From assembly GCA_036496285.1 (NCBI GenBank), contig DASXLI010000053.1, forward strand, positions 1-64,000: a DNA stretch of 64,000 nt. The letters are read 5' to 3'. A model generated the notes under the pieces. The model worked only from the letters and a program-made list of their open reading frames with translations, was not told the origin of the DNA and ran no database searches. Positions within the stretch are counted from its first letter, which is position 1; every line of letters begins with the position of its first letter. The position numbers and the translations under genes are program-made. Source of the DNA: DP-19 sp036496285 (GTDB lineage: Bacteria > Desulfobacterota > Binatia > UTPRO1). Shown piece by piece: positions 46,062-53,811 of the stretch.

Positions 46062-47231
46062 TCACCGCTGCACGATGCGGGCCGGCAGATCGACCTGGGC
46101 CGCCATCGTCCGCACGGCCGATTCGGCCTGGCCGCGGCTCGGATAGGTACCCACCCGGACGTGATACTCGGTCTTCTTGTTGCGGCCCTTGCCGGTCGCG
46201 ACGCGGTTGATCGACGAGTCGTAGCCGCGCCGGCCGAGCGCGTGCTGCAGGCGCTGCGCGCGCTCCATCTGGTCGAAGGTGCCGACCTGGATCGCGTACT
46301 TGGCGGCGCTGTCGTCCGACTTCGCCGCCGCCGTCCGGGCCGGCCGCTTGCCGCGTCCCGCGCGGTGCGGCGCGTGCGCCGGCCGCAGGGTCGCGTGCTG
46401 GATGAGCGGTGCCGACGGCATCGCGTCGCCGAAGCCGAACTCGAAGAGGCGCTTCGTGTCGCCCCAGAGGTCGCGCGAGCCGAGCACCGACACGAGAATC
46501 TCGCGGCCGTCGAGCACGCCCGCGCCGACGAAGCACTTCTTCGCCGGGATCGTGAAGCCGGTCTTGCCGATCACCGGCACCCGGTAGCCCTCGAGCAGAC
46601 GGTTGTGGCTGTGGAGCGCGATCATCCGCGACTCGTTCTCGACCGGCACGACGACGGCCTTCGTCCCGATGATGGTGCGGAACTTCGGCACGTGCAGCGC
46701 GTGGCGGAAGATCGTCGCGAGATCGCGCGCCGACGAATAGTGGCCGTCGGCGGTGAGGCCGTGCGGATTCTCGAAATGCGTGTGCAGCGCCCCGAGCTGG
46801 CGGGCCCGGGCGTTCATGCGGTCGGCGAACTCGGGCACCGAGCCGGCGAGGCTCTCGGCGATCACGACGCTCGCGTCGTTGGCCGAGTTGAGGAGGATCG
46901 CGTAGACGAGATCCTCGAGATCGAGGCGCTGCCCGGGGTGCAGATTGATCTTGCTCGGCGAGACCGAGCAGGCCTCGGCGCTGGCCGGGAAGCTGCGCCC
47001 GAGCGATCCGCTCTCGAGCGCGAGGATCGCGGTCATGACCTTGGTCGTACTCGCCGGCGGCAGCTCGTCGTCGGCGTTGCGCTCCCAGAGGACCGTCCCG
47101 GTCTCGGCGTCCATGACGAGCGCTGCCTTCGCCGTGATGTTCGGCGGATCGCCGATGAACGCCGGCGCGCGCGCGGGTATCACCACCAGCCCGAATACCA
47201 TCCCCACCACCACTCCACCCCAATTCCTCAT
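46062..47231 (-). CDS. D-alanyl-D-alanine carboxypeptidase with SPOR domain
   Basis: 389 residues: signal peptide (about 1-26), a penicillin-binding peptidase S11 domain with STTK (catalytic Ser in PPASTTKVM), SAN (LNSANDAS) and KTG (VIGKTGFT), then a basic linker. A C-terminal SPOR domain starts with YAIQVGTFDQMERAQRLQHA. S11 enzymes trim the terminal D-alanine of peptidoglycan stem peptides in the periplasm; SPOR domains bind denuded glycan at division sites. The start MRNWGG follows GGGAGG. It is divergent from an L,D-transpeptidase that needs tetrapeptide donors, which this enzyme makes. Confidence 0.93.
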   Translation of the reverse strand: MRNWGGVVVGMVFGLVVIPARAPAFIGDPPNITAKAALVMDAETGTVLWERNADDELPPASTTKVMTAILALESGSLGRSFPASAEACSVSPSKINLHPGQRLDLEDLVYAILLNSANDASVVIAESLAGSVPEFADRMNARARQLGALHTHFENPHGLTADGHYSSARDLATIFRHALHVPKFRTIIGTKAVVVPVENESRMIALHSHNRLLEGYRVPVIGKTGFTIPAKKCFVGAGVLDGREILVSVLGSRDLWGDTKRLFEFGFGDAMPSAPLIQHATLRPAHAPHRAGRGKRPARTAAAKSDDSAAKYAIQVGTFDQMERAQRLQHALGRRGYDSSINRVATGKGRNKKTEYHVRVGTYPSRGQAESAVRTMAAQVDLPARIVQR

Positions 47232-47414
47232 CCCCGACCTCCCGCTCCAGTTTCGCAGGTCCACCACCACCGAAAAGTATTCCACATATCATTCGACCGC
47301 GACAAGCATTTGCCGTCGGCGCGCGGCTTTGGGCCGGAAGGCAATTGTCGAGGCGTCGCCGTGCTGCTTAAATTGCGACTCGCGACGCACGGACGCGCAA
47401 GGGGGGTATCGGGG

Positions 47415-48413
47415 ATGCTGCAGCGTTGGCTGGTCGGGTTGTTGGGGGCGATCGCGCTCGTCGCGGTCCTGCATGGGCACGAGGCACGCGCCACCTGGTC
47501 GGAGGATGACTTCGCACAGCGTGTCGCAAACAACTACCCGTTCACCGCACCGGGCCGGGGGGACGAGCGGACCGTGGTCGGCTCCCTGGGCACCTGGGTC
47601 GTCCGCCCGGGCGATACGGTGCTCGACGTCGGCCGCCACTTCGACCTCGGCTACAACGAGATGACGGGTGCCAATCCCGGCGTCGAGCCCTGGCTTCCGC
47701 CGCCCGGCGAGGTGCTCCTGATCCCGACGGAGTACGTGCTGCCCGAGGCGCGCTACGACGGCGTCGTCGTCAACATCCCCGAGATGCGCCTCTACTACTT
47801 CCACGGCGGCGACAAACACGGCGAAGGTGGCCAGGTGACGACCTATCCGGTCGGCCTCGGCCGCGACGACTGGCGCACGCCGACGGGCAGCTTCAAGGTC
47901 CGCGGCAAGACCGAGCGCCCCACCTGGGTCATCCCCGAGTCGATCCGCGCCGAGCACATCCGCGAGCGCGGCGACGATCGCAAGGAGATCGCGGGCGGCG
48001 ACCCCGATAATCCGCTCGGCCTCTACCGCCTCGAGCTCACGCTGCCGCTCTACATGCTCCACGGCTCGAACATGCCGTGGGGGGTGGGCATGCAGGTGAG
48101 CCACGGCTGCATCCGGCTCTACAACGAGGACATCGTCCTGCTCTTCAACGCCGTCCGGGTCGGAACCCCCGGCGAGTTCGTCTACGAGCCGGTCAAGGTC
48201 GGCATGCGCGACGGCACGATCTACGTCGAGGTGCACCCCGACATCTACCAGCTGCACCAGAGCCTCGCGTCCGACGCGGACGCGCTGCTCGCGAAGCACG
48301 GCTGGGCCGACCGCGTCGATCGCGAACGGCTCCGCCAGGCGGTCGAGGAGCAGAGCGGGGTGCCGATGGCGATCTCGCTCGACGCGTCGCTCGAGACCGC
48401 CACCGCGAACTGA
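47415..48413 (+). CDS. L,D-transpeptidase (ErfK/YbiS/YcfS/YnhG type) with LysM
   Basis: 332 residues: signal peptide (about 1-27), a LysM-like segment (WVVRPGDTVLDVGRHFDLGY), then a YkuD domain with MLHGSN and the catalytic motif SHGCIRLYNEDI. It forms 3-3 cross-links or attaches lipoproteins to peptidoglycan. This copy has the canonical SHGCIR, unlike the transpeptidase at 30937. It has a C-terminal extension of about 70 residues after the domain. It is divergent from the D,D-carboxypeptidase gene, with 183 bp between starts. Confidence 0.93.
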   Translation: MLQRWLVGLLGAIALVAVLHGHEARATWSEDDFAQRVANNYPFTAPGRGDERTVVGSLGTWVVRPGDTVLDVGRHFDLGYNEMTGANPGVEPWLPPPGEVLLIPTEYVLPEARYDGVVVNIPEMRLYYFHGGDKHGEGGQVTTYPVGLGRDDWRTPTGSFKVRGKTERPTWVIPESIRAEHIRERGDDRKEIAGGDPDNPLGLYRLELTLPLYMLHGSNMPWGVGMQVSHGCIRLYNEDIVLLFNAVRVGTPGEFVYEPVKVGMRDGTIYVEVHPDIYQLHQSLASDADALLAKHGWADRVDRERLRQAVEEQSGVPMAISLDASLETATAN

Positions 48414-48512
48414 GCGATCTCCCGCCGGGCGTGCCCGGTGAATCGACTGACGCGGACTCGCGACGGCCCCGCTCAGGCCGTCGCTCGTCCGGGCAAACGT
48501 CGGGGCAACCGC

Positions 48513-48914
48513 CTAGGACGCGTTCTGCAGCGTCTCTTCGTAGCGCAGCTCGGCGTGACGCATCGCCGCCGCCGTGAGCTGCCGGCGCCACTTGTCGAGA
48601 CCCGAGCGCAGATAGTCCGGGTTCATGTCGAGGACGTCGCAGACGTTCTCGAACGCGAAGAGCCAGGAACGGTCCTCGGAGAGGAACCACTCGCGGGCCT
48701 CGAGGAAGCAGGCCTGCTCGCGCGGGTCCCGCGCCAGGGCGTACTTGCGGTAGCTGTCAACGGCGTCCTCGAGTACGGCCAACATCAGACGCCGCTCACC
48801 CTCGACCGCGCGGCCTCGACGGAACGCCGCAAAGTATTGATTTGGAAGTAGAACATCCGGTTCGAACAGGCCAGCGCCAGTCCCGCCCTCGTTCTTCTTG
48901 GTGCGTGCTTGCAT
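48513..48914 (-). CDS. Small conserved protein, paralog of the one at 51741 (WxFxFENVC family)
   Basis: A 133-residue protein with a shared domain from residue about 28: LLPNQYFAAF, RLMLAVLEDAVDSYRKYAL and WLFAFENVCDVLDMNPDYLR followed by GLDKWRR. The same pattern is found in the protein encoded at 51741-52193. The start was set at the second ATG (48914), which follows AGAAGGGGG; the first in-frame ATG is 8 codons upstream. No membrane segment. The DxxxxYLRxGLxxW end looks like a short helical DNA- or protein-binding motif, but no function is known to me. Confidence 0.75.
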   Translation of the reverse strand: MQARTKKNEGGTGAGLFEPDVLLPNQYFAAFRRGRAVEGERRLMLAVLEDAVDSYRKYALARDPREQACFLEAREWFLSEDRSWLFAFENVCDVLDMNPDYLRSGLDKWRRQLTAAAMRHAELRYEETLQNAS

Positions 48915-49056
48915 GGGGCCCCCTTCTGTTTGCCGCATTGCGGCAACGTAGCCCCGACGACCCCGGCGTTGAAATGAAAAATGCTACATAGGTCCATTAG
49001 CCGAGCTTAAAAAGCCCGCGCAATTGGAGGAGAAGGACTACTCGGTGACCGTGGCG

Positions 49057-49794
49057 TTATCGCCCTCGGTGCTCGATTCCCCGCAACTGACGCATGGTGC
49101 GTGCCGCCTCGTCGAGGAGTGCCTTCTTGAGCCGCGGATGCCGCGTCTCGACGTACGTCGCGTGCAGGGCGCGGAGGCTCTGCGCCAGGCCTCGGACCTC
49201 CTGCGCGCGCCGCCCGTCGACGCCGATCCGCGCCGCGACGCGATCGCTCTCCGCGACGTTCTGCTCGAGGATGCGCGCCGCGAGGTCGGTCGTGCCACGC
49301 TCCTGCGGCCGCGCCGGCGTCGGCTTCGGCTGAGCGGACGGGCGGAAGCCCTGCTTGCGCAGCACGCCAACCACGACGCCCCGGATGTGGACGTGCTCGC
49401 CGCGCACCACGAGCGGCAGCAAGCGGTCGTTGGCGGGCTGCAGCCGCACCTTGCCGCCGCGCTCGCGGTAGAAGCGCTTCACGGTCGCCTGCCCGTCGAC
49501 GTCGGCGATGACGGTCTGCCCGTCGCTGACCTCGCTCCGCCGCTCGACGACCAGGTAGTCGCCGTCGAGGATGCCGTCGTCGATCATCGAGGTCCCGCGC
49601 ACGCGCAGCGCGAAGACCTCCCGATCGCGCCAGCTCCCACCCGGCACGTCGATGCTCTCCAGCACCTGGAACGCCGGCAATGGCACTCCAGCCGCAATCG
49701 TCCCAAGCAGCGGAATCCGCCGCCCCGGCTCGACCCGAACGTCGACGATCTCGAAGGTGCGCCGCAGGTCCGGCGCGAGCTGTCCGTCATGCAT
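49057..49794 (-). CDS. LexA-like S24 peptidase without DNA-binding domain
   Basis: 245 residues. It begins where LexA's linker ends: IPLLGTIAAGVPLPA contains the Ala35-Gly36 cleavage site. The peptidase core has Ser69 in RGTSMIDDG and Lys106 in ATVKRFY; spacing (33 and 37) matches LexA (34 and 37). The N-terminal helix-turn-helix of LexA is absent and no upstream frame supplies it. A 95-residue charged C-terminal extension of unknown fold follows. Like UmuD it could be cut upon DNA damage, but no UmuC or error-prone polymerase is adjacent. The role is unknown. Confidence 0.85.
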   Translation of the reverse strand: MHDGQLAPDLRRTFEIVDVRVEPGRRIPLLGTIAAGVPLPAFQVLESIDVPGGSWRDREVFALRVRGTSMIDDGILDGDYLVVERRSEVSDGQTVIADVDGQATVKRFYRERGGKVRLQPANDRLLPLVVRGEHVHIRGVVVGVLRKQGFRPSAQPKPTPARPQERGTTDLAARILEQNVAESDRVAARIGVDGRRAQEVRGLAQSLRALHATYVETRHPRLKKALLDEAARTMRQLRGIEHRGR

Positions 49795-49887
49795 GGCGTG
49801 TTCTCCTGTGGCCCTTGTAGACGAAAGGAAGGCGAAAGTATACCCCGCGCTTGGGAATCCTACCTCGATGAGCGCGGCCGCTGGGGG

Positions 49888-49989
49888 ATGACCCGCCGTC
49901 AGCGGTATGCCGTGATTTCGGTAGGACTGGCGTTCGCCTGGGCGTTCGCCGTTATCGCAGCGTTCGCTCTCGCGCCGCGCTCCCGCTAG
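49888..49989 (+). CDS. Possible small membrane protein (33 residues)
   Basis: A short frame encodes a positively charged start (MTRRQRYA) and one hydrophobic helix (VISVGLAFAWAFAVIAAFAL) ending APRSR. The hydrophobic helix with a charged start is what a real small membrane protein would show. There is no clear ribosome-binding site and the frame lies between the LexA-like gene and the end of the glutamate-cysteine ligase gene, so it may be chance. Confidence 0.3.
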   Translation: MTRRQRYAVISVGLAFAWAFAVIAAFALAPRSR

Positions 49990-49990
49990 C

Positions 49991-51379
49991 TCACGCCGCC
50001 TGCGGCAGGCGATAGCTCGTGTGCGCGATCAGCTTCTGCATGTCGCGCTGCCACTCGCCTTCCCAGCGCTCGGCGAGGAGGCGGCCCTGGGACTTGCCGT
50101 GGCGGACGAGCTCCTCGAGGCGCTCGAGGTAGATGCGCTCGTCCTCGCCGCGGGCGTTCACCTGGCCCTGGCGCTTCAAGCCGCTCGCCGCGACGACGAG
50201 GAGCTCGCGCGCGATCTCGGCGAGCGCGATGCCGCGGATCTTCGCCTTCAGGCCCTCGCGGTGGGCGTCCTTGTAGAGCGCGACGCGCTCCTCCCACGTC
50301 CAGCGGCGGACGAGATCCCACGCGCCGTCGAGCGAATCGGACTCGTAGAGGATGCCCTTCATGACCGCCGGCATCGAGAGCATCATCTCGGGCGGCTGGC
50401 TGTCGGCGCTCCGCACCTCGATGTAGCGCTTGAGGCGCACCTCGGGGAAGAGCGTCGTCAGGTGCAGCGCCCAGTCCTCCATCGTTGCGCGCTCGCCGCG
50501 GAAGCCGTCGCGCATGTACTGACGGAAGGTGACCGAGGTCGCCGGAACGTAGTCGTCGTTGCGGATGATGAAGTACATCGGCACGTCGAGCGCCCACTCG
50601 ACGTAGTCCTCGATGCCGGCGTCGTTGTCGAACAGGAAGCGCAGCATGCCCGACCGCGCGTTGTCGGTGTCGGTCCAGATGTGGCCGCGCAGGGTCATGA
50701 AGCCGTTCAGCTTGCCCTCGCTCAGCGACGAGTTCGCGAACATCGCGGAGACGAGCGGCACGAGGCCCATGGCGACGCGCATCTTCTGCACGGCGTCGCG
50801 CTCGTCGCCGAAATCGAAGTTGGCCTGCACGGTCGCGGTCTGCTTCATCATGCGCTGGCCCATGGTGCCGACCTGCAACATGTACGGGCCCATGATCTCG
50901 TACCGCCGCTTCGGCACCCACTCGATCTGCTGCACCGCGCTGAGCGGCTGGATGCCGAGGCCGAGGAACACGATGCCGAGATCGGCGCTGACCGTGAGGA
51001 TCTCGCGGACGTGCCCGGACAGCTCGTCGTGAGCGCAATGGATGCTCTCGCACTGCTCGCCGCTCAGCTCGAGCTGGCCGCCGGGCTCGACGGTGACGTT
51101 CGCCTGGCGGCCGTAGAGTGCGATCACGCGGCCGCGGTCGCGCTTCGGCTCCCAGCCGTAGCGCTCGGCGAGATTGAGCAGCACGCGCTCGATGCCGTGC
51201 GGACCGCTGAAGGGCGCGGCCTCGCCGGTCGCGCGCAGGACGCCGACCTTCTCGTACTCGGTGCCGACACGCCACTCGCTGCGCGGCTTCGCGCCGGCCC
51301 GGATGTAGTCGACGAGCTGCGCGACGCCGGTGATCGGCTCGCGCGCATCGGGGTCGCTCCCGGCCTGGAATTCCGACAT
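49991..51379 (-). CDS. Glutamate-cysteine ligase (GCS2 / plant type)
   Basis: 462 residues of the GCS2 family (the plant/alphaproteobacterial type of GshA). Signatures include WRVGTEYEKVGV, VTVEPGGQLELSGEQ, GTMGQRMMKQTATVQANFD and EVRSADSQPPEMM. It ligates glutamate and cysteine to gamma-glutamylcysteine, first step of glutathione synthesis. The start MSEFQAG was chosen because the upstream frame is not coding-like. No gshB neighbour is present in the window. Confidence 0.93.
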   Translation of the reverse strand: MSEFQAGSDPDAREPITGVAQLVDYIRAGAKPRSEWRVGTEYEKVGVLRATGEAAPFSGPHGIERVLLNLAERYGWEPKRDRGRVIALYGRQANVTVEPGGQLELSGEQCESIHCAHDELSGHVREILTVSADLGIVFLGLGIQPLSAVQQIEWVPKRRYEIMGPYMLQVGTMGQRMMKQTATVQANFDFGDERDAVQKMRVAMGLVPLVSAMFANSSLSEGKLNGFMTLRGHIWTDTDNARSGMLRFLFDNDAGIEDYVEWALDVPMYFIIRNDDYVPATSVTFRQYMRDGFRGERATMEDWALHLTTLFPEVRLKRYIEVRSADSQPPEMMLSMPAVMKGILYESDSLDGAWDLVRRWTWEERVALYKDAHREGLKAKIRGIALAEIARELLVVAASGLKRQGQVNARGEDERIYLERLEELVRHGKSQGRLLAERWEGEWQRDMQKLIAHTSYRLPQAA

Positions 51380-51740
51380 GCGGCCGGGGAAGCTACCAGA
51401 ACGCCGCGCTCTCGCAATCGGCCGAGCGGACAGCGCATTGCGTCGTATCGCCTGGAATCGGGAGGCCGCGTGTGCACCGATTGGACCACGAACGAGGCGG
51501 CCAAGTGGCCTCACCCGATTGTCGCATTTCGCCACCGGCCTGGTGGCGTTTCACTGCCTGTACGTCCAACCCGTCGAGGGTCGCCGACGTCGGCCTCTCG
51601 ACACGTCCGCTAGTTACCTGCGGCGCGGCGTCGCGCACCTCGCGCTCGCGGATGGCATCTATCCTGCTCAATGCGATGACGTTCGGTCGTCTTGGACGCG
51701 GAAGAGGCTGCGTCGACGCGACCGGGACAGGAGGCCCCTC
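51380..51740. other. Intergenic region upstream of the small paralog
   Basis: 361 bp between divergent genes. It contains a perfect 7-bp hairpin, CGCCACC (51530-51536) with GGTGGCG (51542-51548), followed by TTT on the plus strand, possibly a leader attenuator. No gene of its own is convincing. Promoters for both neighbours should lie here. Confidence 0.45.
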
Positions 51741-52193
51741 ATGAATGCGCGAGTCGCGAAGCTGGTCGAAGATCAAAGCGTAACGCTGTTCAGCCCCGAC
51801 ACGTTGGTTCCGACGCAGTACTTCGATCGTGTCGGTGCCGATGCAGCGTTCCAGCCGGAGAAACGTCTGATGCTCGCCGTGCTCGAGGAGGCCATCGCCA
51901 CGTTCCAGCGTCACGTCGTCGCGGGGACGCGTCGTAGCCAGCGTCTCGTCGAAGAGGTCGAGGAGTGGGTCGACGGGCGCGTCAGCGACTGGCCGTTCTC
52001 GTTCGAGAACGTGTGCGCGGCGCTCGACATCGAGGCGGAGTACCTGCGGAACGGCATGGCGCGGTGGAAGGACACCGAGCAGCGCCGGACGTCCGGTGGT
52101 CAGGCGAGCGTGTACCGCTTCCCGTTCCGCCGGGTGAACGGCCGCCGGCACAGCATCACGGGACCGCGCGAGTACCTGAAGAAGAGCGCCTGA
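51741..52193 (+). CDS. Small conserved protein, paralog of the one at 48513 (WxFxFENVC family)
   Basis: A 150-residue protein sharing with its paralog the segments TLVPTQYFDRV, RLMLAVLEEAIATFQRH and WPFSFENVCAALDIEAEYLR followed by GMARWK. It has an added basic C-terminal tail of about 35 residues (YRFPFRRVNGRRHSI) that the paralog lacks. The ATG follows GGAGG by 8 bp, so expression is well supported. Basic tail and helical core suggest nucleic-acid binding; this is a guess. Function unknown. Confidence 0.75.
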   Translation: MNARVAKLVEDQSVTLFSPDTLVPTQYFDRVGADAAFQPEKRLMLAVLEEAIATFQRHVVAGTRRSQRLVEEVEEWVDGRVSDWPFSFENVCAALDIEAEYLRNGMARWKDTEQRRTSGGQASVYRFPFRRVNGRRHSITGPREYLKKSA

Positions 52194-52386
52194 GGCGCTG
52201 CGGGCGACCCATGCACGTCGCCGATGAGATACGCCGCTGGCGGCAGGCTCGACGTATGACGCCGAGCCTGCCGCCGTCCTCGACGGCGTCGCGTATCGCC
52301 GTTGCCGACCACGAGGTGGTCGTCATCCGGCGTCGCACCCTACGACTCAGCGAACGTCCACGCGCGGACCGATCGTCGCCGGCCGG

Positions 52387-52674
52387 TCAGTGACCGGCGG
52401 GCGCCGCGCTGCAGGCGTCGTCGAAGAAGATCTCGCCCTCGAAGATGAGAGCGTTCACCACGTTGTTGAGGCTCGTGAGCGCCGTCCCGTCGAGCTTGTA
52501 GTGACGGACGCCACGCTTCATCGCGTCCGAGAGCTCGGCCAGAAGGAAGAGCGTCTCGTACGACGTACGGAAGTCGAGCTGCATGTCGGAGATGAGAGGC
52601 GCTTTGATGGAAGGGGTGCGGGTGGCATCACCGAAGGAAGCGCCGAAGATCCGCATCGTCGACTCGAGGTCCAC
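52387..52674 (-). CDS. Hypothetical protein
   Basis: A 95-residue protein without signal peptide or membrane segment, containing LISDMQLDFRTSYETLFLLA and RHYKLDGTALTSLNNVVNAL. The start is a GTG preceded by AAGGAG at close spacing, which supports translation. No family recognised. It lies alone between two strings of unknown genes. Confidence 0.55.
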   Translation of the reverse strand: MDLESTMRIFGASFGDATRTPSIKAPLISDMQLDFRTSYETLFLLAELSDAMKRGVRHYKLDGTALTSLNNVVNALIFEGEIFFDDACSAAPAGH

Positions 52675-53065
52675 GCCTGCTCCTTGATCCCGCGCTGAAA
52701 CGCGCGTTGTCGCGGTCTGGTTGGTTGGTTGCCGCGAGCGAGAGGTCTGGGAGTGGGGCTAGACCAAGTTCCGTGCCACGGTGCCGTCTCGACGACGACG
52801 CGTGGCGCAACACGCGTAGCGGGATGCGCGCGAACGAGCGTCGCACGCGGCGAGCGAATCGAACCGCGTACTTGTGGGCATCACGCGCGCGTACAACTTT
52901 CTCGCGCGTGAGCACCGACGCACGGAGTGCGCGGGAGTCCGCTACGAGCTGTGGGGAAGGGCGGCCCGGGGCCGGAGCTTGCAGAACTGCGCGTTCGGCC
53001 GGAAACCCTGCGCCGTCACCCGATCCGGGGATCGATCCGGGACCGGGCGACGACGCAGTGCTCGA
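52675..53065. other. Intergenic region, no gene seen
   Basis: 391 bp between two minus-strand hypothetical genes. Frames of some length exist on the plus strand but have no ribosome-binding site and their composition looks like chance open frames in GC-rich DNA. I see no RNA gene or clear terminator. Confidence 0.45.
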
Positions 53066-53626
53066 TCACTTCGCGTGGTGCTTGACGCGGCCGACGTGCC
53101 GGCGCGTCGTTGCAACCGCACGCGCTTCCGTGTGCACGGCCTCGTCGGCGGAGTCGGTCGACACCGCGGCGAGATGCTCGGCTTGCTCGGCCGACGCCTC
53201 GGCGCGCACGGCTGCAACCTCGGCGCGACGCGCGGGCGACGCGGCGAGATACCACGTAACGATGCGCGCGCGCATTGCCGGATCGAGCGGATGCACGAAC
53301 TGGCGCAGGCCGATCTCGGGACGGCCGAGGATGGAAGCGCGAGCGAACGCGTACTCGCTGTTCAGTCGCAGGTAGTAGAGATGGATCTCGTACGCATCGA
53401 GCGGCGGAACGTTGTCGACCTCGATGCGCTCCACCCAGTCCGGGTAGCCCCGGCGCTCGATGAGCAGCGCGATCTCGGGATTCCTCTTCATCTCGAGCTC
53501 GAGTGCCCGCGGTCCGAGCGCAATCGGGGGTCCGACGGGATTGCTCGTCGCCAAGGAGACCGCCGCCGCACAGAGGACCGAGGCCAACACCGACCCGATC
53601 GTCACCACCAAACGTCCGTTTCGCAT
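53066..53626 (-). CDS. Hypothetical exported protein
   Basis: A 186-residue protein with an N-terminal signal peptide (VVTIGSVLASVLCAAAVSLA). A helical mature part (YEIHLYYLRLNSEYAFARAS, then HPLDPAMRARIVTWYLAAS) follows, with an Ala/Glu-rich tail. It was started at the ATG at 53626, close to GGAGGAGGG. No family recognised; periplasmic or surface location likely. Confidence 0.6.
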   Translation of the reverse strand: MRNGRLVVTIGSVLASVLCAAAVSLATSNPVGPPIALGPRALELEMKRNPEIALLIERRGYPDWVERIEVDNVPPLDAYEIHLYYLRLNSEYAFARASILGRPEIGLRQFVHPLDPAMRARIVTWYLAASPARRAEVAAVRAEASAEQAEHLAAVSTDSADEAVHTEARAVATTRRHVGRVKHHAK

Positions 53627-53811
53627 ACGCACCCTCCTCCTCGTCGTCCCACGAACTTAGCCGATGGCGCGCGCGCCTGTCAGCCCTCGAAGTAGGCCCC
53701 GGATCCGACCCTTGCGCCCTCCACGCGGCTTTCTATACAGTCAAACGTCCCGCCGATGCTCGCGCGACCCATGAGCAGCCCGCCCCTCGCGGCCCCTCCG
53801 GGTTTCCGCGC

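Noticed and set aside
49024..49887. Plus-strand frame opposite the LexA-like gene
   Set aside because: The minus-strand frame contains the peptidase Ser/Lys pair at correct spacing; the plus frame has none of the features of a protein family.
52707..53375. Plus-strand frame of 222 codons
   Set aside because: No ribosome-binding site, Arg/Ser/Ala-rich shadow composition, and it overlaps the exported protein on the other strand, which has a good signal peptide and start.
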